DNA from: Lentisphaerota bacterium
GTDB taxonomy: Bacteria; Verrucomicrobiota; Lentisphaeria; Victivallales; Victivallaceae
Direction of reading: 5' to 3'
Assembly (NCBI GenBank): GCA_024225035.1
Contig: JAAEMX010000021.1
Span: forward strand, 1 to 64,000
Length of the DNA stretch: 64,000 nt
Shown: positions 1 through 9,034 of the stretch, one piece after another
How positions within the stretch are numbered: position 1 is the stretch's first letter
How the letters are laid out: each line of letters starts with the position of its first letter
Notes under the pieces: generated by a model
Seen by the model: only the letters and a program-made list of their open reading frames with translations
What the model was told of the DNA's origin: nothing
Database searches by the model: none
Made by a program: the position numbers and the translations under genes

Positions 1-188
1 CTAGTCAATCTTATTCTTTTAAAATATCAGAAATAATTTTGCATTTCATCAAAATAGTATTACCCTATTTTCTGTTTGGAACTTAATAATAATATAGGGC
101 TTTATGTTAGATTACTCTTGCAAAGACTAAAACAGCTACTATATTTGCGAAATTGGAAACAATAAATATTAGGGTAACAGTTGTAATT

Positions 189-1193
189 ATGATCATTACC
201 AGAACGCCACATCGCATTTCCTTTTTTGGAGGTGGCACAGATTATCCAGATTATTATTTGAAACATGGAGGAAAAGTACTAGGAACAGCAATTGATAGGT
301 ATTGCTACCTTAACGTACGAAAGCTTCCTCCATTTTTTTCTCATAAACATCGTGTTGTATATTCTCAACAGGAAAATGTTCGAGAAATTGACGAAATAAT
401 GCATCCCGCAGTGCGTGAAGTTTTGCGTTATATGAACCCCGGATACGGTGTATCTGTACACCACGACGGGGATATACCGGCACGCAGTGGAATGGGGTCA
501 AGCTCGGCTTTCACTGCCGGCCTGTTAAAAGGCATGCTTGCCCTCGAAGGGAAACGTATATCCGCTAAGGACCTCGCTCATAAAGCAATATATATCGAGC
601 AAGAGGTAATCAAAGAAAATGTGGGTTCGCAAGATCAGACATTTGCTGCTTATGGTGGATTCAATATGATTGAATTCAAAGAAAACGGGCAAATTTCAGT
701 TCATCCCATGCTGCTTGAAGAAAAGCGCAAGGAAACACTTGAAAATAACCTGATGCTTTTCTTTACGGGTATATCCAGGTTCTCATCAAATATTGCTGAA
801 GAACAGGTTAAGAATACTCATAAGAATATTGATGTTTTGGATAAAATGAAAGACATGGTCGATACTGCTGCTGACTTATTATGCAGTGAAGAACCACTAG
901 AGCAGTTTGGAGAACTTCTCCATGAAACCTGGCTCTACAAAAAATCATTGTCCGACAAAATATCAAATCCTGAAATCAATAAGATATATGAAACCGCTAT
1001 AAAAGCAGGCGCAGTCGGCGGCAAAGTGCTAGGTGCCGGCGGCGGAGGCTTTGTCCTTTTTTATGTTCCTCTGGCAAAACAGAATGATGTAAAAAAAGCG
1101 CTTCACAACTACTTACACGTTCCATTTAATTTTGAGTACGAAGGCTCAAAAGTCATCGTTTATCACCCCATTCATGAGGGAAGAATAGATTAA
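189..1193 (+). CDS. hddA: D-glycero-D-manno-heptose 7-phosphate kinase-like GHMP kinase
   Basis: GHMP-superfamily kinase. HddA puts a phosphate on C1 of D-glycero-D-manno-heptose 7-phosphate, on the route to GDP-heptose. Visible are the N-terminal RTPHRISFFGGGTDYPDYY block typical of HddA (residues 5-23), the ATP loop PARSGMGSSSA (97-107) and the C-terminal glycine motif GGKVLGAGGGGF. At 334 residues the length is normal for the family. I chose the ATG at 189 because the homologous part begins right there; the TTG at 153 only adds a non-conserved tail. It is the first gene of a run of same-strand sugar genes, and an HddC-like guanylyltransferase lies at the far end of the locus, which supports the heptose assignment. 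GmhA and GmhB partners are not in the window. A related sugar-1-kinase specificity cannot be ruled out. Confidence 0.85.
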   Translation: MIITRTPHRISFFGGGTDYPDYYLKHGGKVLGTAIDRYCYLNVRKLPPFFSHKHRVVYSQQENVREIDEIMHPAVREVLRYMNPGYGVSVHHDGDIPARSGMGSSSAFTAGLLKGMLALEGKRISAKDLAHKAIYIEQEVIKENVGSQDQTFAAYGGFNMIEFKENGQISVHPMLLEEKRKETLENNLMLFFTGISRFSSNIAEEQVKNTHKNIDVLDKMKDMVDTAADLLCSEEPLEQFGELLHETWLYKKSLSDKISNPEINKIYETAIKAGAVGGKVLGAGGGGFVLFYVPLAKQNDVKKALHNYLHVPFNFEYEGSKVIVYHPIHEGRID

Positions 1194-1224
1194 TATCATA
1201 TAAAATATTTTGGAGAGTTTAATT

Positions 1225-2397
1225 ATGTCATTCAGTTTGCCGCTCATGGCAGATAATGTAACTAGAGAAGACTTGGACACTCTTATAGAATTTCTAAAAG
1301 GAATGCCAAGGCTTACCCAGTCAGAAAATGTAAAAGCATTTGAAGAGGAATGGTCTGAATGGCTCGGAGTAAAATACAGTTTATACGTTAACTCCGGAGC
1401 TTCAGCCAATCTAATGACTATGGCTGCGCTCAAATATCTATACGGTGAAGGAGAAGTAATTGTTCCTCCACTGACTTGGGTATCTGACATATCGTCAGTC
1501 CTGTGGTGCGGATTTAAGCCGATATTCGCTGACATCAACCCGCATCACCTTGGCATGGATGATGAAAAAATTATTGACAAGTTTACAGATAAAACCAAAG
1601 CGGTTTTTCTGACATACGTACAGGGGTTCAATTGTCTGACTGACCGTCTTCTTGGAGAATGCGAAAAACGCGGAATTCTGCTGATTGAAGATGTCTGTGA
1701 ATCACACGGAGCATCATTCAAGGGCCAACGTCTCGGAAGCTTTGGCCTGGCATCTAACTTTTCATTCTACTTTGCTCATCATATGAGTACTATTGAAGGT
1801 GGAATGATTTGTACCAGTGATGAAAATTTTTATCAGGTACTCAGGATGCTGCGCTCTCACGGCATGACTCGTGAAATGACTAATGACGCTATGAAAGAGC
1901 AGTACTATAAAGATAATCCAATGCTCAGCCCCGATTTTATCTTTGCCTACCCGGCCTTCAATTGCCGCGGCACCGAAATTGGAGGAGTACTGGGACGAAG
2001 TCAAATTAAGCGTCTTGATTCTAACAATCAAAAGCGCTATTACAACTTCAAATTTTTCCTTGACAACCTGGACTCTGAAAAATATTACACCGAATTCGAC
2101 ATTGAAGGCAGTGTAAACTATGCGCTTGCTCTGGTTATAAGAAAATCTGACTTAGAGTTCAGAGAGCGTTTGGAAAACACCATGCGTGAAAATAATATCG
2201 AGTTCAGACGCGGTAGTTCAGGCGGCGGTAATCAATTACGTCAGCCATACTTAAAAGATATTGTCGCAAGTGATGAGTGGGAAAAATATCCTGAAGTAGA
2301 GCATATTCACTCTTACGGTTACTACATAGGTAACTATCCTACGCTTGAACAAGAAAAGATTAAAGAACTTTGTGAGATTTTGAACTCAGTAAATTAA
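1225..2397 (+). CDS. DegT/DnrJ/EryC1-fold sugar 3-dehydratase, ColD-like
   Basis: PLP/PMP-fold enzyme of the sugar aminotransferase family, 390 residues. In ordinary members a lysine binds PLP. Here the equivalent position reads FAHHMSTIEGGM with His185-His186. ColD (GDP-4-keto-6-deoxymannose 3-dehydratase, catalytic His188) and the CDP-hexose E1 dehydrase have a His in that place and remove the 3-hydroxyl instead of transaminating. The cofactor Asp is in LLIEDVCESHGA (about 153-164). I infer a 3-dehydratase acting on a nucleotide-linked 4-keto-6-deoxy sugar, probably GDP-linked given the HddC-like gene nearby. The ATG at 1225 follows GGAGAG with good spacing; an upstream in-frame start at 1210 has no better signal. 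It lies 31 bp after the kinase and 22 bp before the SDR gene. Confidence 0.85.
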   Translation: MSFSLPLMADNVTREDLDTLIEFLKGMPRLTQSENVKAFEEEWSEWLGVKYSLYVNSGASANLMTMAALKYLYGEGEVIVPPLTWVSDISSVLWCGFKPIFADINPHHLGMDDEKIIDKFTDKTKAVFLTYVQGFNCLTDRLLGECEKRGILLIEDVCESHGASFKGQRLGSFGLASNFSFYFAHHMSTIEGGMICTSDENFYQVLRMLRSHGMTREMTNDAMKEQYYKDNPMLSPDFIFAYPAFNCRGTEIGGVLGRSQIKRLDSNNQKRYYNFKFFLDNLDSEKYYTEFDIEGSVNYALALVIRKSDLEFRERLENTMRENNIEFRRGSSGGGNQLRQPYLKDIVASDEWEKYPEVEHIHSYGYYIGNYPTLEQEKIKELCEILNSVN

Positions 2398-2419
2398 ATT
2401 TAAATATCAGGAAAATATC

Positions 2420-3355
2420 ATGGCTAATATTCTAGTTACCGGCGGTGCCGGATATCTCGGTTCAGTAATGGTCCCAGAACTGCTTAAAGCAGGACATAAA
2501 GTAACAGTACTGGACAACTTCATGTATCAACAGAATTCTCTTTGCGACTGCTGCGCAAATGAAAATTTCCAAGTTGTTCGTGGCGACTGCCGTGACCGTG
2601 AACTGCTTAAGGAGTTAACCGCTGATAAAGATTATATCTTCCCTCTGGCCGCACTGGTTGGAGCTCCTCTCTGTGATCGTGATATCATTGCCTCTGAAAC
2701 TATTAACAGAGATGCAATCAAAACTCTCACAGAAGTTATTTCTGATGAACAACGCATTATAATTCCAATCACAAACAGTGGCTATGGCGTTGGCGAAAAG
2801 GGAAAATTCTGCACAGAAGAAACTCCATTGCGTCCTATTTCTCTTTATGGCCGTGTTAAAGTTGAAGCTGAAAAAGTAGCTCTTAGCCGCCAAAACAGCG
2901 TAAGTTTGCGCTTGGCTACAGTGTTTGGAACAAGCCCAAGAATGCGTATTGATTTGTTGGTAAATGATTTTGTACATCGTGCAATAGTTGACCGCACTGT
3001 GGTTATTTTTGAAGGTCACTTCAAACGTAATTATGTTCATATCCGTGACGTAGCCCGTGCTTTCATGCATGTTATGGATAATTTTGAGGACATGAAAGGG
3101 GAAGCTTATAACGTTGGACTCTCTGAAGCCAATCTTTCAAAGCTTGAACTTTGTGCAAAAATAAAAGAACATCTTCCTAGATTCATGTATTTGGAAGCTC
3201 CTCTCGGTGAAGATCCGGACAAACGTGACTACATTGTCTCAAATGATAAAATTGAGTCCACCGGCTTCAAAACCGCTCATGACCTGGATATGGGTATTGA
3301 GGAACTGAAGAAAGCTTTCACTATTCTAAATAACAGTAAATACAGCAATGTATAA
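2420..3355 (+). CDS. Extended SDR NAD(P)-dependent sugar epimerase/reductase/dehydratase
   Basis: Extended short-chain dehydrogenase, 311 residues. The Rossmann motif VTGGAGYLGS is at residues 6-15 and the catalytic residues are Ser120 (TNSGYG), Tyr143 and Lys147 (SLYGRVKVE). Such enzymes epimerise, dehydrate or reduce nucleotide sugars. Which of these applies cannot be read from the sequence. In this operon it could act on the 4-keto sugar, for example as the reductase that follows C2 addition or as a 4-epimerase. AGGAAA precedes the ATG. The next gene starts only 2 bp after its stop, so translation is probably coupled. Confidence 0.85.
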   Translation: MANILVTGGAGYLGSVMVPELLKAGHKVTVLDNFMYQQNSLCDCCANENFQVVRGDCRDRELLKELTADKDYIFPLAALVGAPLCDRDIIASETINRDAIKTLTEVISDEQRIIIPITNSGYGVGEKGKFCTEETPLRPISLYGRVKVEAEKVALSRQNSVSLRLATVFGTSPRMRIDLLVNDFVHRAIVDRTVVIFEGHFKRNYVHIRDVARAFMHVMDNFEDMKGEAYNVGLSEANLSKLELCAKIKEHLPRFMYLEAPLGEDPDKRDYIVSNDKIESTGFKTAHDLDMGIEELKKAFTILNNSKYSNV

Positions 3356-3357
3356 CT

Positions 3358-4185
3358 ATGGATATTAAGCTTAAAAAACTTCTTGATCAAAAAACACAGG
3401 ATGTCTGGCGTGAAACGCTTTTATTACATAAGCGTTCACCGGAAACCCGTGTAGCATCTTCGTTATCGTGCGTTGAACTGCTGGTTTCAATGTATTATGG
3501 CGACATTTTGAAATATAATCCGGCCAACCCTTCCTGGGAAGGCCGTGACCGTTTTATCATAAGTAAAGGCCATGGATCGATATCATTGTACCCCATTTTA
3601 GCTGATCTGGGGTTCTTCCCTGAAGAAGAACTAATGAATATTGGCAAGGCCGGATCTTTTCTCGGCAGCATCCCTGACCCGGTAATTCCCGGCTATGAAA
3701 CAGTAAATGGCTCATTAGGACACGGTCTTGGTGTTGCCTGCGGCATGGCCATTGCCCTGGAGCGCAAAAAATCATCATCCCAAGTTTTTGTAATGGTTGG
3801 TGATGGAGAGCTTTACGAGGGCTCTAACTGGGAAGCGCTTATGCTGGCCGGTCACCACAGGTTAAACAATCTGACTTTGATTGTTGATCATAATAAAATA
3901 TCTATGCTGGACTTTTGTGACAACATTATTTCACATGGATCATTAGGCACGAAATTCGAAGCTTTTGATTGGAAAGTTGCGGAGTTTGACGGACATGACA
4001 TTGAAACCGTACATCACCACCTTGAAGCTGCCAGAAAGGATAACTCAAGTGGTCCCAAGGCATTGATTGCTCATACGGTAAAAGGCAAAGGTGGCGGCCA
4101 CCTCGAGAATGACAGCCTTTGCCATATTAAATCTCTTAAGCCAGAGCATGTTGATGAGCTGCTTGAAAACAAGGAGAGGCCATGA
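3358..4185 (+). CDS. Transketolase-type TPP enzyme, N-terminal (pyrophosphate-binding) subunit
   Basis: 275 residues matching the first half of transketolase. The TPP/Mg motif runs from GDGELYEGSNWEAL to the Asn of VDHNKI, and KGHGSISLYPILAD carries a substrate-contact His. The C-terminal half is encoded by the next gene, with which it overlaps by 4 bp (ATGA). Split transketolases are known in archaea and in some sugar and secondary-metabolite clusters. The pair moves a two-carbon ketol unit between sugars. Because it sits between a 3-dehydratase/SDR and a glycan exporter, I infer a role in making a modified sugar, perhaps adding a C2 branch to a 4-keto carbon, rather than in the pentose phosphate pathway. 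That inference is untested. Confidence 0.85.
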   Translation: MDIKLKKLLDQKTQDVWRETLLLHKRSPETRVASSLSCVELLVSMYYGDILKYNPANPSWEGRDRFIISKGHGSISLYPILADLGFFPEEELMNIGKAGSFLGSIPDPVIPGYETVNGSLGHGLGVACGMAIALERKKSSSQVFVMVGDGELYEGSNWEALMLAGHHRLNNLTLIVDHNKISMLDFCDNIISHGSLGTKFEAFDWKVAEFDGHDIETVHHHLEAARKDNSSGPKALIAHTVKGKGGGHLENDSLCHIKSLKPEHVDELLENKERP

Positions 4186-5138
4186 TTAAAAATGTAAAAC
4201 CAATGCGGGACGTTTTTCTGGCCGGGCTCATTGAAAAAATGGAGAACGATCCAAAAATATTTTTTCTGGCTGCTGATTTTGGTGCCCCTACCCTCGACAT
4301 ATTACGTGACAAATTTCCTGACAGGTTTATAAATGTAGGGATTGCAGAACAGAATCTCATTAATGTCGCTGCTGGTCTGGCACTGGAAGGGTTCAAAGTA
4401 TTTGCCTATGCAATTGCACCGTTTATAACCATGCGCTGTTATGAACAAGTCAAAGTAAATCTCGCTTTGATGTCACAAGTAAAAGAAATGAATGTCACAC
4501 TTATTGGTGTGGGAGCTGGGTTCAGTTATGTTGTATCAGGTCCTACTCATCATTCGGTGGAAGACATATCCATAATGCGAACTTTACCCAATGTTGAGAT
4601 ACTTTCTCCTGCAGACTGGGTATCGGCTGGTTCAATGGTTGATTTTACTGTAGAAACTCCGGGTATTAAATACCTGCGATTTGACAGTCAGCCAACACCT
4701 GCGATTTATTCAGAAACGGCATGCTTCGAAGAAAAAGGCTTTAACATACTGTCAAATGGCAGTAAGGCTTGCATTGTTTCAACTGGGTATATGACTCAGG
4801 AAGCACTGGCCGCTGCAGAACAGCTTAAAAACGAAGGTCTGAATATCTCAGTGATCGATATATTCAAGTTAAAGAATCCTGACTTCAAAGCTCTTGCTGA
4901 TGTGTTATCAAAATATAATTATGTAGTCTCTATGGAAGAAGGCTTTATCTATAAAGGGGGGCTTGACTCTTTGCTGCTTAATATTGCAAATGACTACAAA
5001 CTGAAATATGACTTTAAAGCTGTTGGTCTTGATGACAATTATAAATTTGAATTGGGCAACAGACGACAACTTCTAGCAAATTACAAGGCCGAGCGTACAA
5101 ATGTTGCAGCTGACATTAAGGAGTACTTTTCTAAATGA
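4182..5138 (+). CDS. Transketolase-type TPP enzyme, C-terminal subunit
   Basis: 318 residues equivalent to the Pyr and C-terminal domains of transketolase or DXP synthase. The Glu of NVGIAEQNLINVAAGLAL is the conserved residue that activates the TPP aminopyrimidine. GPTHHSVEDISIMR is the conserved His-rich loop of the family. The C-terminal domain begins near residue 195. It overlaps the N-subunit gene by 4 bp and the radical SAM gene by 4 bp, so all three were probably made as a translationally coupled set. Together the halves add up to a normal transketolase of about 590 residues with no missing region. Confidence 0.87.
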   Translation: MIKNVKPMRDVFLAGLIEKMENDPKIFFLAADFGAPTLDILRDKFPDRFINVGIAEQNLINVAAGLALEGFKVFAYAIAPFITMRCYEQVKVNLALMSQVKEMNVTLIGVGAGFSYVVSGPTHHSVEDISIMRTLPNVEILSPADWVSAGSMVDFTVETPGIKYLRFDSQPTPAIYSETACFEEKGFNILSNGSKACIVSTGYMTQEALAAAEQLKNEGLNISVIDIFKLKNPDFKALADVLSKYNYVVSMEEGFIYKGGLDSLLLNIANDYKLKYDFKAVGLDDNYKFELGNRRQLLANYKAERTNVAADIKEYFSK

Positions 5139-6601
5139 AACACGATATCGTCCTAATAAACCCGGGAGACCGTAAACAGGTCTTTCAGTCCTTAGGGATT
5201 GATGTTGCCGCAATCGAACCTCCTTTCTGGATTGCTGTAATAGCTGCATATCTGCGCGAAAAAGGATTTAAAGTTGCAATAATAGACTCAAATGCGGAAA
5301 ACTTTACTCCAGCTGAGACGGCAGTCAAAACAAAAGAACTGAGTCCAATGCTTACTGCTGTGATTGTCTATGGATCACAGCCGTCTGCTTCAACTCAGAA
5401 CATGACTGTCGCTGGAAATATTTGCCGTGAACTCAGTAAAGACGGCAGTTTTAAAGTAGCCATGGGCGGACTGCACCCTGCTGCCCTGCCCGAACAGACT
5501 ATTCGTAAAGAAGACGTCGACTACGTTCTTGACGGCGAAGCCATTCTTACCATAGAAGCATTACTCAATGGTTTGAGAGAAGGCAATGTTGTCAACGAAG
5601 AGATAAAAGGCCTCTGGTGGCGCGAAAACGGCGACATCAAGCATACCGAACGTTTTCCAATGATAAAAGATTTGGATAAATATCTGCCGATTGGGGCATG
5701 GGATTTACTGCCTATGCACATCTATCGTGCCCATAACTGGCATTGTTTTGATGATATTGAACACCGCAAGCCATATGGTGCTATTTACACCAGTCTGGGA
5801 TGCCCGTTCGGCTGTGTATTCTGCTGCATAAATGCTCCATTTGACAAGCCGGCAATCCGTTACAGAAGTCCGGAACGTGTTCTTGATGAAATAGGTGTTC
5901 TTGTTAATGAATATGGTGTAAAAAACCTGAAGATTGTTGATGAATTGTTTGTTCTTAAAAAAAATCACTACATGGGCATCTGCAAAGGCATTATTGAGCG
6001 TGGCTATGATGTCAATATCTGGGCCTATGCCCGCGTTGACACCGTCCACCCGGAAAACCTTCAAATAATGAAGCAGGCGGGAGTTAACTGGCTTGCACTT
6101 GGTATAGAATCCGCTAATCCTGACGTCCGTGACGGTGCTCAAAAGAACATGCGTGTCAAGGAAGTTAAGGAAATTGTAAAAATAATTCAGGATGCCGGAA
6201 TCAGAGTTATTGGAAACTATATTTTCGGTCTGCCTGATGATACAATGGACACCATGCGTGAGACTCTGGATATGGCTAAAGAACTAAATTGTGAATTTGC
6301 TAATTTTTATTCAGCAATGGCCTACCCGGGTTCCAAACTATACAATATTGCCATACAGGAAGAGTGGGCTTTGCCTGACTGCTGGCATGGCTTTTCCCAA
6401 CATTCGTACGAAACGTTGCCACTGTGCAACAAAAACCTGACAGCTGCTCAGGTCCTTAATTTCAGAGATGATGCTTTCCATGAATACTTCAGTAATCCTG
6501 TATATCTTGAAATGCTGGAAGAGAAGTTCGGGGAACGTGTCAGAAAGCATATAGAAGAAATAACCTTTACAAGACTGCAAAGAAAGATTTGTTCTGAGTA
6601 A
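5135..6601 (+). CDS. B12-binding-domain radical SAM enzyme
   Basis: 488 residues. The N-terminal 170 or so residues look like a cobalamin-binding Rossmann domain (LINPGDRKQ start, then VDYVLDGEAILTIEAL). A radical SAM barrel follows, with the 4Fe-4S motif CPFGCVFC at Cys223, Cys227 and Cys230; Cys231 is an extra neighbour. The canonical DxHxxG cobalamin motif is not visible, as in many class B radical SAM methylases. GIESANPDVRDGAQKNM and YIFGLPDDTMDTMRETL are barrel segments common to this class. Known members methylate unreactive carbons or rearrange substrates. In this operon I infer C-methylation or another radical step on the sugar. It starts inside the stop codon of the transketolase C subunit and closes the enzyme block before the exporter genes. 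Confidence 0.82.
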   Translation: MKHDIVLINPGDRKQVFQSLGIDVAAIEPPFWIAVIAAYLREKGFKVAIIDSNAENFTPAETAVKTKELSPMLTAVIVYGSQPSASTQNMTVAGNICRELSKDGSFKVAMGGLHPAALPEQTIRKEDVDYVLDGEAILTIEALLNGLREGNVVNEEIKGLWWRENGDIKHTERFPMIKDLDKYLPIGAWDLLPMHIYRAHNWHCFDDIEHRKPYGAIYTSLGCPFGCVFCCINAPFDKPAIRYRSPERVLDEIGVLVNEYGVKNLKIVDELFVLKKNHYMGICKGIIERGYDVNIWAYARVDTVHPENLQIMKQAGVNWLALGIESANPDVRDGAQKNMRVKEVKEIVKIIQDAGIRVIGNYIFGLPDDTMDTMRETLDMAKELNCEFANFYSAMAYPGSKLYNIAIQEEWALPDCWHGFSQHSYETLPLCNKNLTAAQVLNFRDDAFHEYFSNPVYLEMLEEKFGERVRKHIEEITFTRLQRKICSE

Positions 6602-6763
6602 CACGAACAATATTGTAGTCATCGTAGATTTGAAGTTCATTTAATTAAGAATTATTCTCGATATTTCGAGCTGCAGGGCATTTGAGTTTGCAATTATTCA
6701 GACTTGAATGCCTACTTTTACAAATAATGATAGTAGAAGACTACTAGGAGTTATAATTTACTG

Positions 6764-7612
6764 ATGCCGCTTTCAGAAAAAAACACACGAAAAACAATAA
6801 TAGAACCCTCTAAGGGACTTCGGTTCTTGAATTTCAGGGAACTAAATGACTATTGGGAACTTTTATTATACCTTACTATCAGGGATATTAAGGTTAAATA
6901 TAAACAAACGGTTTTTGGCGTATTATGGGTGATTTTTCAGCCGATTCTGATGATGCTCATCTTTTCACTGGTCATCGCAAGTGTGCCGAATATTGAAAAT
7001 TCAATTACATGCCCATACAAACTTTTTGCTTTCGTCGGCTTAATCCCCTGGCAGTTATTTGCCAAAATAATTGAATCTACCAGCAATTGCCTTGTTGCAG
7101 AAGCGGGGCTTGTCAATAAGATATATTTTCCAAGGATATTAATTCCTGCATCTGCCTGTCTCTCTGCATTGTTTGACTTTTTTATCGGATGTATAATTCT
7201 GGCTTTAATGTTGGTATATTACAAGCAAGCACCAGGGTGGACAATTCTTTTCCTCCCTGTTTTTATAATTTTGATGACGATAACTGCAATGGGAATTGGC
7301 TTCTGGCTGTCAGCACTCAATACCGAATATCGTGATGTTAAGTGTATAGTACCGTTCTTATTACAGTTCTGGTTCTTTGCTTCACCTGTATTTTATCCTT
7401 CCTCAATTATCCCTGAAAAATTCAGATTCATTGTGGCGTTAAATCCAATGAGCGGTGTTATTGAGGGTATTCGCTGGACTTTATTTTCATATGGCAGCGC
7501 ACCAGGATGGGAGTTTTATGTTTCTATATCAGTTGCATTTATAACTTTCATTACTGGTATTTACTGGTTCCGCTGGCGTGAAAAAACTTTTGCAGATCAC
7601 TTAGGAAACTAA
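6764..7612 (+). CDS. wzm: ABC-2 polysaccharide exporter permease, Wzm-like
   Basis: 282-residue membrane protein with about six hydrophobic segments. The N-terminal amphipathic part and the segment DIKVKYKQTVFGVLWVIFQP are shared by Wzm/TagG/KpsM-type permeases. The conserved C-terminal NPMSGVIEGIRW motif is also present. It forms the inner-membrane channel through which lipid-linked polysaccharide is exported. AGGAG lies 13 bases before the ATG. It is separated from the radical SAM gene by 162 bp that hold no visible gene, and from its ATPase partner by 2 bp. Confidence 0.93.
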   Translation: MPLSEKNTRKTIIEPSKGLRFLNFRELNDYWELLLYLTIRDIKVKYKQTVFGVLWVIFQPILMMLIFSLVIASVPNIENSITCPYKLFAFVGLIPWQLFAKIIESTSNCLVAEAGLVNKIYFPRILIPASACLSALFDFFIGCIILALMLVYYKQAPGWTILFLPVFIILMTITAMGIGFWLSALNTEYRDVKCIVPFLLQFWFFASPVFYPSSIIPEKFRFIVALNPMSGVIEGIRWTLFSYGSAPGWEFYVSISVAFITFITGIYWFRWREKTFADHLGN

Positions 7613-7614
7613 AA

Positions 7615-8862
7615 ATGACTAATGCTATTAGAGTTAGAAATCTTGGCAAGAAGTATAAAATCTGTAATGCTCATGTTCAATATAAAAACGTCACTGAAAT
7701 GGCTGGACGCATATTGAAAATGCCATATAATTATGTCAGACGAATTATGAACGGTGAGCGCTCTACGAAAGAAAGTACTTTTTGGGCTCTTGATGATATT
7801 AATTTTGATTTAGAGCAAGGATCTGTACTTGGGATAATGGGCAGAAACGGCTCAGGGAAGAGCACTCTTCTAAAAATTATCAGCAGGATCGCAGAACCAA
7901 CAACAGGAAGAATTGAAGCTATAGGCCGAATTGGCTCTCTTCTGGGAGTAGGCACGGGTTTTCACCCAGAGTTGACAGGTCGAGAGAATATTATCCTTAA
8001 CGGCATAATTCTTGGAATGAGCCGTATCGAGATTGGCAAAAAATTTGATGAAATTGTCGATTTTTCAGGGGTTGAAACCTTCATTGAAATGCCTGTTAAA
8101 CATTACTCAAGTGGTATGTTTATGAGACTTGCATTTTCAGTAGCAGCTCATCTGGAACCGGAAATTCTCATTGTAGATGAGGTCCTCGCGGTAGGTGACT
8201 CAGACTTCCAAAAGAAATGCCTGAAAAAAATGCGCTCGTACCATGAATTAGGTCATACCATCTTATTTGTCAGTCATGACCTGAATGCTGTCCGATCTCT
8301 TACAGAAAAGGCTTTATTGCTTCACCACGGAAAACAGGTTGCCTTTGGAGATACAGAGTCAGTTTCTAATCTTTATGTAGAACACTATGCTAATGCAAAC
8401 GGCAACGGACATGCTCATCCAGAGGCGCGTGAAGAGACTCCTGCTCATGGCTTTAACGTTTCTAATTTTAAAGTTGAACCGTATGAATGTGAAAATTTTT
8501 GTTCTGGTGGCCGATTAAAGTTTTCATTTGAATATGATTTTGACAGAGAAATTGAGAATCCCAAAATAGCATTGGCGATCAATACCACAGACAGATATAA
8601 CTCCTGCGGCTTGCTTGCTGACAGCAATGAGCTTGGAATTGATAAGTTACCCCCCTCGGGGAAAGTAGTTTGCGTTTCTGATAAATTATTTTTTACAGAA
8701 GGCAACTGTACTATTCAGCTATCTGTTTTGGAAAAAAATGAAGCGATATTCCTTGATAGAAAGATTGCAAACATATATAATAAACGGAATACTGAAATTG
8801 TGTATTCCCCTCGTGACTGGTTTGATTTTTGTGTCAAATGCAAATGGGGACTTGAGCATTAA
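7615..8862 (+). CDS. wzt: ABC polysaccharide exporter ATPase with C-terminal sugar-binding domain, Wzt-like
   Basis: 415 residues. The ATPase domain has a Walker A at 76-84 (GRNGSGKST), the signature YSSGM (164-168) and a Walker B ILIVDEV (184-190) followed by the Wzt-typical LAVGD. After about residue 265 there is a second domain of beta-rich sequence, as in Wzt proteins that read the non-reducing end modification of the O-antigen. Its presence suggests that the exported polymer carries a terminal modification and that the chain is finished before export. It pairs with the Wzm-like gene 2 bp upstream. Confidence 0.93.
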   Translation: MTNAIRVRNLGKKYKICNAHVQYKNVTEMAGRILKMPYNYVRRIMNGERSTKESTFWALDDINFDLEQGSVLGIMGRNGSGKSTLLKIISRIAEPTTGRIEAIGRIGSLLGVGTGFHPELTGRENIILNGIILGMSRIEIGKKFDEIVDFSGVETFIEMPVKHYSSGMFMRLAFSVAAHLEPEILIVDEVLAVGDSDFQKKCLKKMRSYHELGHTILFVSHDLNAVRSLTEKALLLHHGKQVAFGDTESVSNLYVEHYANANGNGHAHPEAREETPAHGFNVSNFKVEPYECENFCSGGRLKFSFEYDFDREIENPKIALAINTTDRYNSCGLLADSNELGIDKLPPSGKVVCVSDKLFFTEGNCTIQLSVLEKNEAIFLDRKIANIYNKRNTEIVYSPRDWFDFCVKCKWGLEH

Positions 8863-9034
8863 AAATATATTTGGGACAAGATATTTAGAGAGAAAAGGGC
8901 TTTGAGCCCCCTGAGTAAACATAAAAGAGAATGGGAAAATATTAATTTGTATAATTATCATGATCCCATTCGCCTGAACCTTAAGTAGAGTTAAACTTTT
9001 AGAATATATAATAAAATATTGCAGCAAGAAATAA

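Noticed and set aside
118-142. TTGCAA and TACTAT near the window start as a promoter for the heptose kinase gene
   Set aside because: The spacing is only 13 bases, too short for a sigma70 promoter.
8897-8909. GGGCT-ttg-AGCCC hairpin after the Wzt gene as a terminator
   Set aside because: Stem of five, loop of three, and no T run follows; the glycosyltransferase gene behind it is probably still in the same transcript.
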